Assembly (NCBI RefSeq): GCF_026262505.1
Contig: NC_067208.1
Coordinates: 8,565,962-8,629,961, forward strand
Reading direction: 5' to 3'
From: Trichomonas vaginalis G3
Lineage: Eukaryota; Parabasalia; Trichomonadida; Trichomonadidae
Length of the DNA: 64,000 nt
Made by a program: the position numbers and the translations under genes. This document shows, piece after piece, positions 50,591-60,984 of the stretch (positions are counted from its first letter, which is position 1; each line of letters opens with the position of its first letter). Under the pieces are notes generated by a model. That model was given only the letters and a program-made list of their open reading frames with translations. It made no database searches and was not told the origin of the DNA.

Positions 50591-51176
50591 ATGAAGCAAG
50601 TTAAATTCGTCCCACACCAATCTCAATGGACCGATGAAGAGTTTCAAGCCATGGTTGAAGGCGTTGAGAACGACATAGACGGCGAACTTGAAGGAGCTCA
50701 AACCACAATTGCAACCAAAATTGCACAAGTCAAGGAACAGATAGCTCCACTTAAAGCTACCAAAGCTACTCTTGACCTCATGGATACTTACCGTTTAGAA
50801 GTAAAGAGTGGAATAAGACAATTAAAATTAAAAACTTCTAAACTACGAAGCTATACTCCAAAAGTTAGCAGAAATGAGAAGACTTTACCAGAGCTACTTA
50901 CATGTAAGGGACTTACCTTCAAGCAGTCCGACCAAAGATGAATTTTCTGACATTGTCCCAATTTTGTCCGAAAGTCAGCTCAGATGTTTTGAACTGCTCC
51001 CAACATATCCAGAATATGAACGTTTGCCTGAACTCTTCCGCAATCTCAAAAAACGTTTTTTGGTTCTCATGTTCCAAACTTTTATCGGAAGAGACAACAA
51101 ACGTTCAGAAGAAGAACAAGATATTATTTTAAACTTGTTGTATGACTTAACCGTCATAACAAGCTTTTTGAAGTAA
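50591..51176 (+). pseudogene. Helical accessory protein (E2 copy, broken once)
   Basis: Counterpart of E1 8079-8663, with the same start MKQVKFVPHQSQWTDEEFQA and end LLYDLTVITSFLK. Confidence 0.6.
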
Positions 51177-51208
51177 AACCGTCATTCTCAAACCACTTCA
51201 TTTTTTCG

Positions 51209-51919
51209 ATGTCCGAACAAGCACCGAAGCCAAACTCAATGGCAGATGTCCTTTCAATGTTGCCAGACAAGCGCCCAGTTCAAATTCAAATTTTGAATTT
51301 GAAAGCTCATCTGACAAACACCGTTAAGACTCTCCAAAGTAGTCTTATGGAAGAGATGACCAAGCTCAAAGCCGATGTCCTCATGAACCAAGCTTCCAAT
51401 GAGAAATGCCTGAATGATTTGACGGAAACCTTGCGCAATTACGAGAGAGAGAACCGAGACCTTGCCAGACTCATCTACCGTTTCTTCGAAGAGATAGACG
51501 CCATCTGGAAGGTACTCGGAAAGGACAGAACCTCCAACACCGTAATTCGTGAACACAGAATTGAAGAAGGAATTGTCGAGGAAGAAGAGGAAGAAAAGAA
51601 ACACGAAGAAGAAGAGGAAGAAGAGGAAGAAGAGAAACACGAAGAAGAGGAAGTTTGGGCAACCCTTGTTGCCGATGACGCTTATGAAATTTCCCAACCC
51701 TACCCATACCAAATCCGCAACAGGGAGACAGGCAAGGTTCTTACCCCAGTCCTCAACAACTTGGGACACTTGAACCTTACCCTTCGGAATCGCGGTTCAA
51801 TTTCCATGGGCAAGCTTGTCGCAATTCAATGGGTTCCAAATCCAGGCAAGAAGACGAAGGTCAGACACATTGACGGTGACAAGCTCAACAACCGTAAGGA
51901 GAACCTCGAGTGGTTCTAA
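51209..51919 (+). CDS. Coiled-coil protein with C-terminal HNH_3-like motif (E2)
   Basis: 236 residues, whole. Same plan as E1 7349-8047. The glutamate run is longer and interrupted by KKHEEE units, showing repeat-length change. The C-terminal HIDGDKLNNRKENLEW is unchanged, while the residues before it vary (SISMGKLVAIQWVPNPGKK), so the HNH-like core is the most conserved part. Confidence 0.65.
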   Translation: MSEQAPKPNSMADVLSMLPDKRPVQIQILNLKAHLTNTVKTLQSSLMEEMTKLKADVLMNQASNEKCLNDLTETLRNYERENRDLARLIYRFFEEIDAIWKVLGKDRTSNTVIREHRIEEGIVEEEEEEKKHEEEEEEEEEEKHEEEEVWATLVADDAYEISQPYPYQIRNRETGKVLTPVLNNLGHLNLTLRNRGSISMGKLVAIQWVPNPGKKTKVRHIDGDKLNNRKENLEWF

Positions 51920-51968
51920 GAGTAAAAAAATTTTATTTTAGGGGGAAACCCCGAGTAAAATTAGGTGT

Positions 51969-52232
51969 TTAGTTCATTAAGTGGGTTAAATTAAGGGTAA
52001 TTTGGACAATTAGCTCCCGACCTCTGAATTGGACTCTTTCGTCATCCCAGTTGCGTAGGAGGTCGTCCCAGAGGAGTTGGTAGAATTGCCAATCCAAGGA
52101 CGATTTGTCCTCCCAGGCATTGAGGATGTACTGCTCGTAGAGTCTCATGACCTCTGCCTTGCACCAGACACCCTCTCCCTTGGAACGTAAGGCTTCTTCG
52201 AAGTGCTCGAATGCGATTGGCTGCGTGACCAT
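51969..52232 (-). CDS. Accessory protein, 87 residues (E2)
   Basis: Starts MVTQPIAFEHFEEALRSKGE and differs from E1 7036-7299 at a handful of residues. Promoter tgtcatttcag on the minus strand, within aaaaagtgtcat. Confidence 0.65.
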   Translation of the reverse strand: MVTQPIAFEHFEEALRSKGEGVWCKAEVMRLYEQYILNAWEDKSSLDWQFYQLLWDDLLRNWDDERVQFRGRELIVQITLNLTHLMN

Positions 52233-52262
52233 CTGAAATGACACTTTTTGTCCGTTTGGTCA

Positions 52263-52370
52263 ATGTTTGTGTCTCGTGCCATAGTCGACGAAAATACAGA
52301 CAAACAGGTTATATATGAGTTTGAGACCAAGAATGGTGTAACTCGACCTGTCCGATTCAAATTCGAATAA
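52263..52370 (+). CDS. Short form of the polyproline-tailed protein (E2)
   Basis: The frame of 35 residues starts MFVSRAIVDENTDKQVIYEF and ends soon after TRPVRFKFE. E1 has a longer form with a polyproline tail. Whether the short form is still a functional gene is unclear. Confidence 0.45.
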   Translation: MFVSRAIVDENTDKQVIYEFETKNGVTRPVRFKFE

Positions 52371-52377
52371 AAATTTT

Positions 52378-54537
52378 TTATTTCATGCAATGTTTAACTA
52401 TTTCACCATCTTCTTTACCCCAGTACTTACGCTTGAGAGGACACATGAACTTCGGTGAAAATTTTGTCCAATTTGAATTGACCCATCTTTTCACCGACCA
52501 TGCCCATTTCAATGAGTTTGTTATAGCCTTCTTCGTTCGTCATGAGTGCGTCAATGTTCTCATAGTAAACCTTCACTTTGGATTTGACTTCGGAGAAGAA
52601 TTTGTTGTAGTTGTCAAGGACTGCCTTTGCGAACTGAGGGTAAGACCAATGTTCGACAATAGGTTTTAATGTGGTTACTAAGCCACTTTGACCTTGAGTG
52701 AATTCGTACTTCAAAACAAAAGGAGAAAACCTTTCAACAAAGTTGTCGACCTTCTCATAATGTTTACTCTTCATCTCTTGAGGTTTCTTAATGGAATATC
52801 CCCATGTCGAATTCATAAGCAATTTGAGTGTCATTGCAAGTTTGGGGTTTGAAGCTTTCCTAATATCATACAGTTGTTGTATGACTTTTCCAACTGTATA
52901 GTTCCTTCCTGGGAACTCACCATCTTCGTTTGGAATTCCAGTCGGGATATATTGGACAAACCTCATGTATGCAGCGTTAAGGTCGACATAGTATATCTTT
53001 TCATCTGAGTCGAACTTGTCGCAACCAATTGGTCCAGTTTGTGGAAATTCAAGTGAGTCTCTTATCTTCTGAGAAACTTCTCCTGTTATCTCATAAACAT
53101 CGTCGAAGCAACCTGTTTCATATAAAACCTTCTGACCTAACTCAGATGCTCTCCAATACAATTTGACGTCAATTGGATGTCTCAATGGAAGTTTGTTTAT
53201 AGCATCTTGAAGTTCTTGCAACCTCATTGGAAGTTCTTCTGGTTCAGGTTGGTATCCGAACAATCCAACTCCTTTTGGAATTGTGTACTTCTTTTGTACT
53301 AGAACTTTGTCTGGAACAACTTTTGGTCTTGCTAACAATGAAAAGTTTGTTTCGTCTTTTGGTACAAAAGTTTCTGTCAGCTTGTCATCTGGAATTGGTT
53401 CCAACAAACCTTTCTCGAAAAGAATGTTTACAGCTCTGACAATGTTGCACTTGCCTTTTCCGAACAATGGGTTTGTAAGACTTTCGTTCAACATGAAGTG
53501 GTTGTGGACAATTACAATCTTCAACCATGGTAAGTCTTTGTCAACAACATAGTCGTCATGTGAAGAACCTTTAGCTGTAGGTATGTTGACTCGGATATTG
53601 ACATTTGCCAACGGTGCAATTTTTGCCAATTGACCTCTGAGAATGTACCTTGTCTTCACACATGACTCAAGATACTTCATCTTCTCATCTGTAACAAGAC
53701 CAGAGTTCCTGAGACATGTAAGAATACAAGGTTCATTGACAATTGTTTCAATTGAATTGTAAATTCCATACCTTGTCAAGTCAATGTCAGACTTATTTAT
53801 GAACGGGAAGTATCCAGCATGTTGTCTGACTGCTTGAGGGTTAGGTTGGTACCATTCGAACTTACACTTGCAATTCCTTCAATTGCATTCAAAATGTCTG
53901 AGTCGGAGTCAACCATTTGTTCTCTCTTTGTAGTCTTGAAAGCGTCAAGAAGCATTGCAGCTGTTGTGACATTGCCATGCGCATAGTAAATATGACCATC
54001 TAAATCTGTTATGGTCAATCTGAGATTGTATCCTTTCTTATTTCCATCTTGAATTGCAGCAAGTACTCCCATGAAGCCTTCTTTGTTCTTTCCTTCGTCA
54101 AAGTTTACTGTAAAGGTTCGACCAGATGTAATTTGACTTCTAACTTCACGGTACTTTTCATATGCATATCTTGTTCTTTCCATGGGAGCATGTGCGTCTT
54201 CACCTTTTCCTTTTTTCCTTCTCAAAGGATGCAATTGTTCGTCATGTTTCCAGTAGAATCTGGCAAAGCCGTCGTGTCCTTCAACTTGAGGTTCACTAAC
54301 ATCGAAAGGCATGTCCATAAGACGTTCTTCTTCTAACCTCTCTAGTCTGTTTGGATAATTTGCGCGTGCTGTTTCCAAGTCCATTTCATAGCGAAGACCA
54401 GACAATTTGTCATAGACTTTTATGGGTCTTCCCTTCCTATATTTAAACTTCTTTGAAACTCTCCAACCATATCTTTCAACTCTGCTTTTATTCTAGCAGA
54501 TTTTCTATCCATTCTATATGGGGGCATTTTTATAAAA
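52378..54537 (-). pseudogene. Family B DNA polymerase, protein-primed type (E2 copy, broken)
   Basis: The polymerase motifs described for E1 are all visible (motif A-like DLNAAYMRF near 52970, motif B-like LLMNSTWGYS near 52800, motif C-like VYYENIDALMT near 52560). Highly similar to the E1 copy. The leader tttttttattttataaaaa is next to the start. It looks broken about twice. Confidence 0.85.
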
Positions 54538-54558
54538 ATAAAAAAATATTTTTTTTCT

Positions 54559-55139
54559 TTACTTTACATAACCGCCTGCTGCCATAAGTCTTTGACGCCA
54601 ACCCATACCAGCTAATGAAGGTTGACTTGGTTTAGTTTGGAAACTAAACTTTGGTTTTGGTTTATCTTCAGTTTTTGGTTCCTTCTTCTATCGGTTTTTC
54701 GTCACTTTTCGGTTCCTCTGACTTTACCTCACTTGCAGGATGTTGTGTCGTCAACATCTTCATAAATATCATATGCCATTTGTTTTTGTTTTCCTTTCAA
54801 CTTTTTGTGTTTGTTGTAAAGTTTAGAATATTTCGACTCTAAGTCAATGAGATGTTCTATAATGAACTGTTGGTCAGTGAAGTAAACTTTTCCATCTGTT
54901 GTCTCGAAAGCTCCTTCAGACTTCAATATTTTATTTGTGAGAGTCTGTTTCTTTTTTGAGATACTAGCCGTTCCATTTCTATGAAAAGTGACTTTATAGT
55001 TAGGGTTTGTATTTCCAGACCTGGCACTTTCTATTATTGAATTTTTCTCTTCATCTGTAAGTTCTTTGACAGGTTTTGACAATGGTTCTGAACTTTTTGT
55101 TTGTGGTGTCAAATCTACCGTTTCAACTTCTTCGGTCAT
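54559..55139 (-). pseudogene. Lys/Glu-rich protein of unknown function (E2 copy, broken)
   Basis: Starts MTEEVETVDLTPQTKSSEPL, contains KVTFHRNGTASISKKKQTLT, a helical segment (HLIDLESKYSKLYNKHKKLK) and ends MAAGGYVK. It looks broken about twice. Leader ttttttactgagatgaa before the ATG is shared with the 55-residue gene. Confidence 0.55.
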
Positions 55140-55145
55140 TTCATC

Positions 55146-55313
55146 TCAGTAAAAAATTTTAGTTTGGTTTGTTTTCAACTGGTTGTTTTGTTTTTTAAGT
55201 CGGTCTAAAACTTCCTGAGGTATAGGAAGAACTTGACAAACACGTGGTTGTGTAACTGCTGGAAGCCGACAAATCCATCTTGAACCCATTTGTCTCAATG
55301 CTGTATTGTTCAT
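55146..55313 (-). CDS. Small ORF, 55 residues (E2)
   Basis: Starts MNNTALRQMGSRWICRLPAV and ends LKTNQTKIFY. It has a helical, basic C-terminal half (QEVLDRLKKQNNQLKTNQ). Its stop lies 6 bases before the next start codon, and both genes carry the same ttttttactgagatgaa leader. Seen in both elements, so probably real. Confidence 0.5.
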   Translation of the reverse strand: MNNTALRQMGSRWICRLPAVTQPRVCQVLPIPQEVLDRLKKQNNQLKTNQTKIFY

Positions 55314-55332
55314 TTCATCTCAGTAAAAAATT

Positions 55333-55734
55333 TTACATTCCCCACGTTTGAGGCGGTTGAGGTTGGTTATTGTTTACCCATTGTTGTGCATGGTTATATC
55401 CTCTGTTAAAGAATCTTTCACCTTGGTCCATATAGTGTCCTGCTTGGTTATAGTAGTCATTTGCTTTGTTATAATAGTTTCCTGCTTGTCTTCCTACATT
55501 GTCCATCCATCCTTGAACTTTTCCTCTTGTTTCAGGATTTGGAATAAGATTTGCTGCATCTCGTGCTACATCCCAACCTTTCTGTACAGTTTGTATAATA
55601 GGTTGTGCTTTCTCTTTAAGTATACCTAATGTACTCAAAATCTTCCTTCCAACTCCAAATACACCTCTGGCTATTGTTCCCACTGCGGGCAAAAATCTGG
55701 ATGCAACTCCTGCTAATGCGCCAAATAAACCCAT
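55333..55734 (-). CDS. Amphipathic minor virion protein, 133 residues (E2)
   Basis: The N-terminus MGLFGALAGVASRFLPAVGT is Gly/Ala-rich and amphipathic, followed by ARGVFGVGRKILSTLG. The middle is helical and the C-terminal half is Asn/Tyr/Gln-rich (YYNKANDYYNQAGHYMDQGE). MGLFGA could be N-myristoylated. Such membrane-active small proteins occur in adenovirus-like and Polinton virions (compare protein VI); this is an analogy. Starts 17 bp from the integrase ATG. The frame looks whole. Confidence 0.6.
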   Translation of the reverse strand: MGLFGALAGVASRFLPAVGTIARGVFGVGRKILSTLGILKEKAQPIIQTVQKGWDVARDAANLIPNPETRGKVQGWMDNVGRQAGNYYNKANDYYNQAGHYMDQGERFFNRGYNHAQQWVNNNQPQPPQTWGM

Positions 55735-55751
55735 TTCTTATAGGGTAAAAA
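55735..55751. promoter_or_regulatory. 17-bp bidirectional promoter (E2)
   Basis: The gap ttcttatagggtaaaaa is all that separates the integrase start from the amphipathic protein start. Confidence 0.5.
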
Positions 55752-56708
55752 ATGACGAATCCAAACAAGGACCCCTATGTTTCTAAGGCAACAAAGAAAG
55801 CACTCATGATAAAAATCTTTAGTTCAACACCAAATGCTTGGTTTATGGATATCTTGGAAAACATTCCGAGGTATAGAGAAGATGGACCACCATACTGGCT
55901 AATATTTGTCGGTCAAAACACAAGATACTGTGAAGCCATACCATTATGTCCAAAAATATTTTAGATGTGAAAACTGCTTTGACAATATTCGTTGACAAAT
56001 ACCATCCAACAAAACTGACATCTGACTGTGAAAGTTCTTTCAAATCAGACGATATAAAAACTATCTGCGTTCAAAAAATGTAAACCAATATTTCATTGTC
56101 GACCAAAACCATTCTGCTCTTGGTGTCATTGACAGTTGTATAAAAATCTTAAGAGACTTAAACAACCACAAGGTGGTGAAGCAAATGAAATGTCATATGA
56201 CGACAAATATAGACACTTCTCCATGGCAAAGATGAGACAAGTTTTAAATATTTACAATAGCCGTAAACAAAAAGGTTTGGGAAACCACTCCCCCGAAGAA
56301 ATGAAAAACAACCCCGACTTAGAGAAAGACTATATATTTAATAGTTTAGTCAAAAGAGACAAACAAGAAAGAATGCCAGGCTTCAAACTTAAGAAAGGTG
56401 ACAAAGTAAAAATAGAAATACCTAAACGCGACCCATATGAAAATACTATTGACTATGACAACAATGGGAACTCGACAGGTACTCACATTCGTGTTCGTAA
56501 AAATAGAAGAAAGTATACAAGAGAATATTATGAAGTTTTAGGCAAACATGGCAAAATGTACAGACTGCAAGCAGAAGATAAAACTACTATTGTCAGACCT
56601 CGTTTCAAACTTGTCAAAGTTCAAGGTGGTATACTTTCAAAGACAGTTCCTAACAAATATAAGACAACTCCTGACGAATATGCTAAAGAAGTTGAAAATG
56701 ACGACTAA
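55752..56708 (+). pseudogene. Retrovirus-like integrase, Polinton type (E2 copy, broken)
   Basis: Starts MTNPNKDPYVSKATKKALMI, includes the core stretch HPTKLTSDCESSFKSDD and VNQYFIVDQNHSALG, a linker with NEMSYDDKYRHFSMAKMRQV, and the basic SH3-like C-terminal domain ending YAKEVENDD. It looks broken about twice. Its stop overlaps the fibre gene stop. Confidence 0.85.
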
Positions 56709-58243
56709 GCAATTCTATACCATGCGTAAACTGTCATGTAAGGTGGCATGTAGTCTTTACTTTGTCCCGTTGTTTGCGTATACCCTGAAACGCGATGTGT
56801 ATGGTTTCCTCTCCCTGAGTGTTACTCCAGTAACAATTTATAGCAAACTTAACGTCGTCTTTAACATCATATCCTTTACCTTTTTCATTCCTGACCAATC
56901 CCAAATCTATGCTTATGCCAACCTGCTTGAGATGTACTTAAATCTATGTAGTGACTGTGTGCAGGTAAATTTTCACCTGAAATCGTTTTACTTCCACCTG
57001 TTTCCTTTGAAGAGTTTGCACAATACAAAAACCTGTCGACTATTTGAGTCCAAGTTCCAAAACCAAGTACTACTTCTGGTCTGGTAGAGTTCATTGACGT
57101 GTAAATAGAACCTATAGGATATAGTGTTTGAAGTATTTCTGTCTTTAACGTTTGAAGCTCTGTTTTGTCAGCTTTTTTATCATATAAATCTTGAGCAGTG
57201 AATTTAACTTTTTTTTCATCCTCCATGACATAGACATTTCTACATCTAATGTATTTCATCGTTGTTATGTTTTCATCCGATGTTAAACCTTGTGGAAAGT
57301 TAGGAGGTTTCCAATCTAATACATCCCCACCAGCTCCTTCAACCGTTCCTTCAATATTTTCTATACCAACAGTTGCGAAGAAATCGTGTGTATGTCCAAC
57401 GTCACTTTTCCTGTTTAAGGTTTCTTGTAAGTTTGTAATATTTGCAATGGTATGTGTATGGTTCTTATCCGCTTTAAGGTCTAAACATCCTGAAACCCAC
57501 CCTGTATTGGCTTTACCTTCTAAAATCTTCGATGTCCGTTCATTATACCATTCAACCCTTTCTTTAATTTCATTGTCTTTTTCATCCACATATTCCTTAT
57601 CTGCCTTCTTCACTAACGCACTAGCCATACAACCCCTATCTACCTTCTCCTCTAACTCACTGTTGACATATGTTTTGTCAGCTTTCTTTTCAAGGCTAAC
57701 GTTTAAGTCTGTTATTTCAGATATAGAATGTGTATGTCCAACGTCACTTTTCCTGTTTAAGGTTTCTTGTAAGTTTGTAATATTTGCAATGGTATGTGTA
57801 TGAGTCTTTTTAGAATATTCGTTTTCAGCTCTTGTCACTTCACTTGACATTTTATTGTCAACATATGTTTTGTCTGCTAGTTCAGGATGAGTATGTTCTT
57901 TTGTTGCATAAGCATTGTTAGCTCTTTCTTCTTCTTTTGCTATTGCATCGTCTACATATTCTTTGTCAGCTTTGTTGTCAACATCTGTTTTCAAAAGAAG
58001 TTCATTTATAGGTTTCTCGTTTAAAGTTCCTTTTGTTGGATTTATACAGACAGTATTGTTCTTATTGTCTTGAAACAGAAACTCATCTGTCATTGGGTTT
58101 AATGTCAGTTTTAAGTTTCCTTCTTTCAATGACTCAGATATCTTAGAATAGTTTGAAAAGTTTGTTGTGTTCTTATTTAGAGCTTGCATAATGAGTTGTC
58201 GGTTGTGTTGTATTTCTCTCATAGACGCTGTTTCTTTCGACAT
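56705..58243 (-). pseudogene. Phage-like fibre / tail-collar protein (E2 copy, broken)
   Basis: Longer shaft than in E1, with two THTIANITNLQETLNRKSDVG modules (repeat of about 40 residues) and ADKTYV units. It has a unique knob-proximal stretch (IENIEGTVEGAGGDVLDWKP) followed by the conserved collar (LYPIGSIYTSMNSTRPEVVL, GENLPAHSHYIDLSTSQAG). The repeated modules show how shafts lengthen. It looks broken about once, near the collar. Confidence 0.8.
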
Positions 58244-58261
58244 TTTTATTCTAGATAAAAT
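58244..58261. promoter_or_regulatory. 18-bp bidirectional promoter (E2)
   Basis: The gap ttttattctagataaaat sits between the fibre start and the variable-centre protein start and is the mirror of 1012-1029. Confidence 0.5.
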
Positions 58262-59110
58262 ATGCTTCCAATAGAAAAAGAAAATTCAAGAGTTGCTACA
58301 ACTAAACCATTAGATGAACTTTTTACTAATGTCGGTCAAAAGTTTGAGACAGAGACCGTAAAGCATGAAGGCTATCGTTTTGACTACCCATTAAGATGGC
58401 TAAGAGACCCATCTGTCACAAAAGCTATTGGCTTTCGTAGAATGAAGTTTGTATCTGTAGAAGATAAAAGTTTTCCATTTATTGTAAGGTTTCATATAGA
58501 TTATATATCTGAAGGGAAACGAAAAATGTGGGAAGAAATTGAGCTAATACAAGTTGACCTTTCATCTTCTCTACAGACTGCGTTAAAAAATATAGAAGAT
58601 AAAATAAATTCATGTTATGCAAAATATGCTGATGAATATGCAAATACCGAGAGCACACTTTATGTGAGAATTGTATATGACAAACAAAATTCACAAGTGT
58701 CATTTCAAATCTACGAAGACAATCCAAAGAAAGACGAACAAATATATACAGAATTCACTGCAATGTCATGGTATTATTTGCAAAGAATGTTAAATCAGAA
58801 AGTCGAACTTCCTTTAGCAAATATTTACAGTCGATATGCAAGAGATGAACCATATTTATTTAAAGATGTTTTCGACCCAGCTGCTATTATTGTTCATGCT
58901 TCATTTTCTGGCGCCCAAAACTCTTTTTTATGCTTGGCAAATGACTTTTACGAAAAACCTACAAAGTTATACGAACCACCAAGTGGAAGTATTTCAGACT
59001 TTCAAGTATGGTTTACTACAGATGGAAGAAAAAGAATAATTCCATTATACCATGCGTTTTACTTAGAACTTAGTTTCATATACAACTACTATCGAACGGT
59101 AAAAATATAA
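58262..59110 (+). CDS. Protein of unknown function with a variable centre, 282 residues (E2)
   Basis: Starts MLPIEKENSRVATTKPLDEL. Residues about 65-200 differ strongly from E1 (for example FIVRFHIDYISEGKRKMWEE), while the ends match closely, including NSFLCLANDFYEKPTKLYEP and the end YNYYRTVKI. The frame looks whole. It is co-expressed by position with the fibre. No domain recognised; a virion surface or fibre-base role is a guess. Confidence 0.65.
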   Translation: MLPIEKENSRVATTKPLDELFTNVGQKFETETVKHEGYRFDYPLRWLRDPSVTKAIGFRRMKFVSVEDKSFPFIVRFHIDYISEGKRKMWEEIELIQVDLSSSLQTALKNIEDKINSCYAKYADEYANTESTLYVRIVYDKQNSQVSFQIYEDNPKKDEQIYTEFTAMSWYYLQRMLNQKVELPLANIYSRYARDEPYLFKDVFDPAAIIVHASFSGAQNSFLCLANDFYEKPTKLYEPPSGSISDFQVWFTTDGRKRIIPLYHAFYLELSFIYNYYRTVKI

Positions 59111-59114
59111 TTTT

Positions 59115-59357
59115 TTAATACGGTTGAGGTGTTGGATTTGGTTGCCAACTAGACTGTGGTGCAGGTTCAGGCTGTTGTATAACAGGAGCTTGCTCTTCTG
59201 GTTCAGGGTCTTTAGGTATAATACCAACAAACTGACCTACTCTTTTACCAATATTTTTGACACCGTTCCAAATTCCTCTTCCTACGGTTTTTATTCCATT
59301 CCATATACCTCTTCCAACATTTCGAAAGAAGTTTCCTATCTTACTGAAGAAACCCAT
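59115..59357 (-). CDS. Small amphipathic protein with repeated VGRGIWNG helix, 80 residues (E2)
   Basis: Starts MGFFSKIGNFFRNVGRGIWN; the unit VGRGIWNGIKT is repeated as VGRGIWNGVKN, giving a basic amphipathic helix of about 50 residues. An acidic and Pro/Gln tail follows (PKDPEPEEQAPVIQQPEPAP). It resembles membrane-active virion peptides by character only. Converges on the preceding gene with 4 bases between stops. Confidence 0.6.
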   Translation of the reverse strand: MGFFSKIGNFFRNVGRGIWNGIKTVGRGIWNGVKNIGKRVGQFVGIIPKDPEPEEQAPVIQQPEPAPQSSWQPNPTPQPY

Positions 59358-59375
59358 TTTACTATATGTAAAAAT

Positions 59376-59738
59376 CTAATGTCCGCCTAGTCTCTTACGT
59401 TTCCTGTTGAGTTCCATAGCATTCTTTAACTGGAGCTCATACATTCTGTTTCTCCTCTGGTAGAAAACATATTCTGGGTCAACTCCTGTGTTCGCGTCAT
59501 CTGCATAAAGTTGTTTATATCCCACTTCAGGGTTTGTATAAAACTCTTTCCATCTCATATTTGCATACCATGGTGGCAAACCTAACGCAGCGTCATTTGA
59601 CATGGCAGTTTGCATTTGTACATCTGTTGGCACTTGACCATAGTTTGCCATTGCAGTTTGTATTCTAACTTCATTTGGAATATTCTCTGGGTTTGGTTGT
59701 CCAGGTTGCTGTGCATTCGCTAAGTTCTGTGCGTCCAT
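59376..59738 (-). CDS. Conserved 120-residue protein (E2)
   Basis: Starts MDAQNLANAQQPGQPNPENI and contains a duplicated unit: VRIQTAMANYGQ and VQMQTAMSNDAA. It ends with a basic helix (ELQLKNAMELNRKRKRLGGH). The leader atttttatctaatattaa precedes the ATG, of the AT-rich class. No family recognised. Its E1 counterpart is outside the window. Confidence 0.6.
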   Translation of the reverse strand: MDAQNLANAQQPGQPNPENIPNEVRIQTAMANYGQVPTDVQMQTAMSNDAALGLPPWYANMRWKEFYTNPEVGYKQLYADDANTGVDPEYVFYQRRNRMYELQLKNAMELNRKRKRLGGH

Positions 59739-59761
59739 TTAATATTAGATAAAAATATCTC

Positions 59762-59893
59762 TTACGAGTACATATGCTGAACATTTGCTGGTATTGGTTC
59801 ATCTTCATATTCTCTGTACCTTTCTGCCACGTCAAATAAGTAAATGACACAATGGAAAAAACCTAAAACAAGTAGTCCTATTTCAAACCACAT
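59762..59893 (-). CDS. Tiny membrane protein, 43 residues (E2)
   Basis: Starts MWFEIGLLVLGFFHCVIYLF, one clear transmembrane segment over residues 5-20. An acidic cytosolic-type tail (RYREYEDEPIPANVQHMYS) follows. It overlaps the end of the methylase gene by 16 bases on the same strand. Small membrane proteins are common in internal-membrane viruses. Found by reading; moderate support. Confidence 0.5.
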   Translation of the reverse strand: MWFEIGLLVLGFFHCVIYLFDVAERYREYEDEPIPANVQHMYS

Positions 59894-60695
59894 TTACTTA
59901 CTAGTAAAATTTCTTTGTTATGACACTTTCTCCAGTTTATAGGACCTCTCTCATATTCTATCTTGTCATATCTAAACTCATAGTCATGTATGTCCTCTAA
60001 CCATCTCATGACACTTTCCAAACCACTTTTATCGGATGTAAAGTAAAAGCATGGATGGTTATGTAAAACGTCTAAAGTTTCTAAAGAGTCTCTCAAAGTC
60101 CAGTCTACTTGGTATTGAAAATCCCATGTGTTATAGAACGGCGGGTCCACTATAAAGAAAACATTTTCCTTGTCTTTATATTTTTCATACAACTCTGTCC
60201 AATAACATCTCACAAACTCTATACCCTCAATATATTTTTCTATGTCCTCTTTGAAAACATTTGTATAGTTAAGATATAAAACTTTTGACATAAGTGTTTC
60301 AATGTCATGAACTCTTATAGCACCACTATATAATAGTCTAGCAGATATACTATCCCAGTCAATATACTCTGCCTTTTTCAAAACCTCTCTGACAGTATTT
60401 TCTTATCTAATGGTATACGTTCCATCTTACCTATAGGTATCTTTTCTTTTAACTCTTTCAATATTTTGTTTGTGTCTGGTATATGTTTGAGACGGTCCAT
60501 ATAGTTGTCGAAGTCATTGCATATAATCTTTGAGTCAGGAAATATTGTATGGCACAAATGAGATATATAGAAACTTCCACCGAACAAGTCTACAAATGTT
60601 AGACCATTCGGTAGTTTCTTAAGTTCTCTCAATAGAATATCTTTACATCTACTCTTATTTCCAAAGAAGGGTAACGGTGGTTTTGTAAAATTCAT
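59878..60695 (-). pseudogene. Dam-like N6-adenine DNA methyltransferase (E2, broken about once)
   Basis: The N-terminal SAM-binding signature is PPLPFFGNKSRCKDILLREL, followed by FVDLFGGSFYISHL and ICNDFDN. The catalytic DPPF lies in NVFFIVDPPFYNTWDF. The order fits the D12 (alpha) class. Such methylases are known on Trichomonas Mavericks and are linked with 6mA in this organism. It could mark element DNA or act in regulation. Its leader is tttatatatataataaaa before the ATG. An operator-like array (A5) lies about 85 bp upstream. Confidence 0.8.
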
Positions 60696-60721
60696 TTTAT
60701 ATATATAATAAAAATGTTTTT

Positions 60722-60752
60722 TCCTGAAAAGTGACAGAAAAGTGACAAAACA
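60722..60752. promoter_or_regulatory. Paired GAAAAGTGACA motif
   Basis: Two direct copies of gaaaagtgaca lie upstream of the methylase, near-copies of the AAAAAGTGACAT found before the 66-residue gene. Confidence 0.4.
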
Positions 60753-60777
60753 TGTACGAAGAAGTCTTGAAAATTCA

Positions 60778-60830
60778 AGAGGGTAGAAAAGAGGTTAGAA
60801 AAGAGGTTATATCTAACCTTCTACCCTAAA
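60778..60830. promoter_or_regulatory. Operator-like array A5 (E2)
   Basis: Same as A3 with a fully palindromic core GGTTATATCTAACC. It lies 12 kb from the other arrays, between the methylase and the right TIR, and shares the flanking aaaattcaagagggtag. Confidence 0.7.
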
Positions 60831-60924
60831 CATTATTTTTGTCTGATTTTACGAAGAAGTCTTGACAAAACATGAAAACATATATAATTTGTGAAAAGCT
60901 CCTGGAAGACCCGTATATAAGAAC

Positions 60925-60984
60925 TTCATTTATACTAAACATCTTCGGGGCTAGAGGGCACGAAGTGCCTGGAAGCCCCACTCC

